Below, one piece after another: positions 61,563-64,000 of a stretch of 64,000 nucleotides of DNA. Position 1 is the first letter of the stretch. Each line of letters begins with the position of its first letter. The stretch lies in NCBI RefSeq assembly GCF_030282845.1, contig NZ_JASTWE010000018.1:1-64000 (forward strand), given 5' to 3'. Source of the stretch: Pseudodesulfovibrio pelocollis (lineage in GTDB: Bacteria; Desulfobacterota; Desulfovibrionia; Desulfovibrionales; Desulfovibrionaceae). The notes below the pieces were generated by a model. It saw only the letters and a program-made list of their open reading frames with translations, searched no databases and was not told the origin of the DNA. A program made the position numbers and the translations under genes.

Positions 61563-63512
61563 CTAGATTTTGGCGATGTTCACAGTGGAACCGGCCCATG
61601 TGGAGGTGCCGGTGGCAGCCTCCGAGCTCACCGTGAGAATCTTGTAGACATTATCGCCCTTGCCCTTCGAGAACTCGTCGCCCACGGTATGGCCCATGCC
61701 CAGGGGGGCGGCCACGACGCCGGGCAGGACGCCCTCGAATATCTGGACCAACGCCACGCACTCCCCGTTTCCACCGGAGAGCTTGACCTTGGTGCCGACA
61801 TCCACGCCAAGCTTCTTGGCCGTGGCGGAAGCCATCATGACGACCATGTGGTCGCCGATGAGCTGGTTGTTGCTTATGGTGCAGGGGGCGTTGGGCGTGG
61901 TGGCCTGATTGGCCGTGCCCACGTTGAGCAGCGTGTAGGGGGCCAGGGCCACGGCTCCGGTGCCCTTGACGGGCACGGCGGCCTTGCCCAGCACGCTGGA
62001 GGCCAGGGTGACTCCGCCCACATCGGCCGAGCCGCCCGCCACATGGGCGGTGCCGGACATCAACCTGCGCTTGTTGGCGCCGATGGCGGACACCTTGGCG
62101 TCGAGCACCTCCTCGAAGGTCTCGAAACCGAGATCGACCAGACCGAGCACGAAGTCGCCAGCGTTCATGACATCAAGAGCCGGCTTGGAAACCGAGGCTC
62201 CGATGGTATAGGTGGCGACGGGCATGCCGTAGGGGCTGACCATGTCGTCGAACCGCTCGTAGGAGTGCGGGGTGGGCAGCACCAGGTCGGCGGCCGCCGT
62301 GGTCTCGGTCTCCACGCTGTCGAAGGCCACGGTGAATCCGGCCTTGACCTGCTCGGGCAGGGCGTAGACCGGGTTGGCCTCGTAGACCAGGAGCAGGTCC
62401 GCGCTGACGCCCTGAAGGATGTCCTTCTTGAGCATCTCGCTGCGGGACATGGCGGTGTCGATGGCCTTGTCGAACTCCGGCAGCACCGTCATGGCGCCGC
62501 CCAGGAGCAGGTTCAGGGCAAAGGCGGCCGCGTCGGCGGCTACGGAGCCAGCCGGAACGACCACGGGATTGCGGGCGGTGAGCAGGGTCCTGGCGAGGTC
62601 GGCCATGGTGTCGGCGGGAACGCCGGTGGTGGCCTCGACCTTGGCCGGGGTGTAGTTGCTCACGACCATGGACTTGAACTGCTCGAAGTCGGCGGCATCG
62701 ACGGACCGGCCAGCCTGCATGACATAGTAGCAGATGCCCAGCGTGAAGGCGGCCATGCCCTCGGACGGGACCGGCACCCACTTGCTGGTAACGGCCGCAG
62801 TGCGGGTCTGCATCGGCCCGGCAAAGATGAACTTGCCGGAGTCGTTGGCGGCAAAGGCCTGCATGTTGGCGACGGTGGGTCCCCAGGACTCCAGGGCATC
62901 GGCACCGGCCAGCAGGACCACATCGGCCTTTTCGAGATCGTATCCGACCTGACCGGAACCGCCCATGAGGCCTGCCCACGCCTTGTCGGCCGTCTGCATT
63001 TCGCAGGGCATGGCGTAGAAGTCGTCGCTGCCCTGGTTGGTCAGCAGCGCCGAGAAGACCTCGTTGATGGTGCCGCTCTGGTCTCCGCTGATCACGGCGA
63101 CCTTGCTGCCCGCCGCAGCGAGCTTTTCGGCCACTATCGTGCGCGCCTCGTCCCAGGATATTTCGGCTCCGTTGAGACGGGGAGCCTTGATCCGGGTCGG
63201 GCTGTACATGACCTGGACGCCGTTGGCGCACAGGGGGCAGATACCTCCGCCCGAAAGGGGGTTGTCCGCGTTGCCCTCGGTTCCGAAGGCTTGGCCCGCC
63301 ACGGTGCGGACCTTCACGGCACAGCCGGATTCACACATTTTGGACACGGTGGGCAGACCCTTGACTTCCCCGTATTTCAGCGTGGGAATCCAGGGCCAAT
63401 TCTGCGTCCAGATGGACACGTCGTCCAGGGCAGTCCAGACCGTCGGAGTAAAAAGGATACCGACGGACGCGCCCACACTCATCTGTATAAAAGCTCTGCG
63501 TGCTACGCTCAT
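61563..63512 (-). CDS. qrcB: Menaquinone reductase QrcB, molybdopterin-family subunit without cofactor
   Basis: A 649-aa member of the molybdopterin oxidoreductase family. The N-terminal Tat-like signal VARRAFIQM is followed by a Cys-containing segment (CESGCAVKVR, CPLCANG) that could hold a cluster. The family Mo ligand and cofactor contacts are reported to be missing in QrcB. ATG at 63512 follows AGGGGAA. Context with qrcA, C and D supports the call. Confidence 0.92.
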   Translation of the reverse strand: MSVARRAFIQMSVGASVGILFTPTVWTALDDVSIWTQNWPWIPTLKYGEVKGLPTVSKMCESGCAVKVRTVAGQAFGTEGNADNPLSGGGICPLCANGVQVMYSPTRIKAPRLNGAEISWDEARTIVAEKLAAAGSKVAVISGDQSGTINEVFSALLTNQGSDDFYAMPCEMQTADKAWAGLMGGSGQVGYDLEKADVVLLAGADALESWGPTVANMQAFAANDSGKFIFAGPMQTRTAAVTSKWVPVPSEGMAAFTLGICYYVMQAGRSVDAADFEQFKSMVVSNYTPAKVEATTGVPADTMADLARTLLTARNPVVVPAGSVAADAAAFALNLLLGGAMTVLPEFDKAIDTAMSRSEMLKKDILQGVSADLLLVYEANPVYALPEQVKAGFTVAFDSVETETTAAADLVLPTPHSYERFDDMVSPYGMPVATYTIGASVSKPALDVMNAGDFVLGLVDLGFETFEEVLDAKVSAIGANKRRLMSGTAHVAGGSADVGGVTLASSVLGKAAVPVKGTGAVALAPYTLLNVGTANQATTPNAPCTISNNQLIGDHMVVMMASATAKKLGVDVGTKVKLSGGNGECVALVQIFEGVLPGVVAAPLGMGHTVGDEFSKGKGDNVYKILTVSSEAATGTSTWAGSTVNIAKI

Positions 63513-63525
63513 CTTCAGTTCCCCT

Positions 63526-64000
63526 TTACTTGTGGCAGGTGTAGCAGGCGTTGGACTGGCCCATGAGGGCATGGCACCGTTCACACTTCCACATCTTCAT
63601 GGTCATCTTGCTGTAGCCGGACAGAATGTTCCGCTCAAGGGGCGGAAGGTCATTGCTCGTGTGGACATCCTTGAGATGGCACAGGTTGCAGTTCTGCTCC
63701 GCGGGCTCGTCAAAGACCGACTTGTCCACCACCCGTGCCAACTCGTTCTTCATCGAGGCCAGCTCGGCGATGTCGAGTTCGGCATGGGCCTGGTGGGAGA
63801 AGTAGACGTTGTCGGGCTGGTACTGGTAGTTCAGCCACGGCACTTCCTTGCCCTGGATGAGGTACTTGACGAGGTACTCACGCTCGGCCTGGATGTCCTC
63901 CTCGGACGCGGAGAGGATGCTGTCCTCAATGACGTCGAGCTTGGCCTGCATGATGGCTTCGTAGTCGTTGGGATCAATGCCCGCCTCGGCGATGGCCTCC
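63526..64000 (-). CDS. qrcA: Multiheme cytochrome QrcA, 5' end outside window
   Basis: The 3' part (158 aa) of a cytochrome c; the frame is open through the window edge with no start codon needed at 63951. Three CxxCH sites are visible (CNLCH, CERCH, CYTCH) and end the protein. QrcA has six hemes, so about half is shown. It is the periplasmic entry point for electrons from cytochrome c3. Confidence 0.88.
   Translation of the reverse strand, partial: EAIAEAGIDPNDYEAIMQAKLDVIEDSILSASEEDIQAEREYLVKYLIQGKEVPWLNYQYQPDNVYFSHQAHAELDIAELASMKNELARVVDKSVFDEPAEQNCNLCHLKDVHTSNDLPPLERNILSGYSKMTMKMWKCERCHALMGQSNACYTCHK

Noticed and set aside
61689-63566. A 625-aa plus-strand frame over qrcB
   Set aside because: It is Gly- and His-rich shadow of the molybdopterin-family gene.

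Overview
The window is GC-rich, densely coded DNA from a strictly anaerobic, flagellated, sulfate-reducing bacterium of the Desulfovibrionales; a Pseudodesulfovibrio-like or Desulfovibrio-like organism fits best. The main reasons are a Qrc-type menaquinone reductase (multiheme cytochrome, Mo-less molybdopterin-family subunit, Fe-S subunit and NrfD-type membrane subunit), a tetraheme c3-like cytochrome, a four-subunit 2-oxoacid:ferredoxin oxidoreductase, an Fe-S L-serine dehydratase and an extended Feo ferrous-iron system. No rRNA, CRISPR array, insertion sequence, integrase or phage gene was seen. Genus and species are inference.

Layout. 1-7.6 kb: a chemotaxis operon on the minus strand (cheB, HEAT-repeat protein, cheR, cheY, cheA). 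7.8-9.8 kb: tRNA-Pro(CGG) and a family 2 processive glycosyltransferase. 9.8-16 kb: iron block with two feoA, feoB, two small exported proteins, a FeoB-associated Cys-rich protein, two Fur-family regulators and Fur-box-like sites. 16-22.2 kb: one compact minus-strand operon coding for a PAS-GGDEF diguanylate cyclase, SiaA-, SiaB- and SiaC-like partner-switch proteins, a MoxR ATPase, a VWA protein and an unknown protein. Its promoter carries a Fur-like box between the -35 and -10 elements. 22.5-29.5 kb: solute-binding protein, sdaA, a polar amino acid ABC operon with a natural fusion of two permeases, a PPC-domain protein, and a tetraheme cytochrome behind a sigma-54 promoter. 29.5-38.9 kb: (p)ppGpp synthetase/hydrolase, a peptide-binding lipoprotein, a SWIM-SNF2 helicase, a membrane protein, SSB. 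38.9-45.2 kb: a minus-strand run motA, motB, pilZ, biotin carboxylase, fused carboxyltransferase, biotinyl-domain protein. 45.3-46.9 kb: purine nucleoside phosphorylase and a FlgO-like lipoprotein. 47-49.8 kb: kor operon. 50-54.6 kb: a second amino acid ABC operon ending in deoC and cbiC. 54.8-59.1 kb: RND efflux pair. 59.5-64 kb: qrcDCBA, with qrcA cut by the window edge.

How it fits together. Three themes recur. Iron: the Feo system, the Fur paralogs and the Fur-like box in front of the Sia operon suggest that iron supply also controls a c-di-GMP and aggregation programme. c-di-GMP and motility: a GGDEF enzyme with an intact I-site, a PilZ protein in the stator operon, MotAB, chemotaxis genes, a FlgO-like lipoprotein and a PgaC-like glycosyltransferase together suggest control of the switch between swimming and surface life. 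Anaerobic energy and amino acids: Qrc, Kor, the sigma-54 cytochrome, serine dehydratase and two amino acid importers.

The most novel items are the Fur-controlled Sia/MoxR/VWA operon, the sigma-54 cytochrome promoter with its upstream palindrome, the biotinyl-domain protein with a non-canonical MKR site, and the two unlike Fur paralogs.
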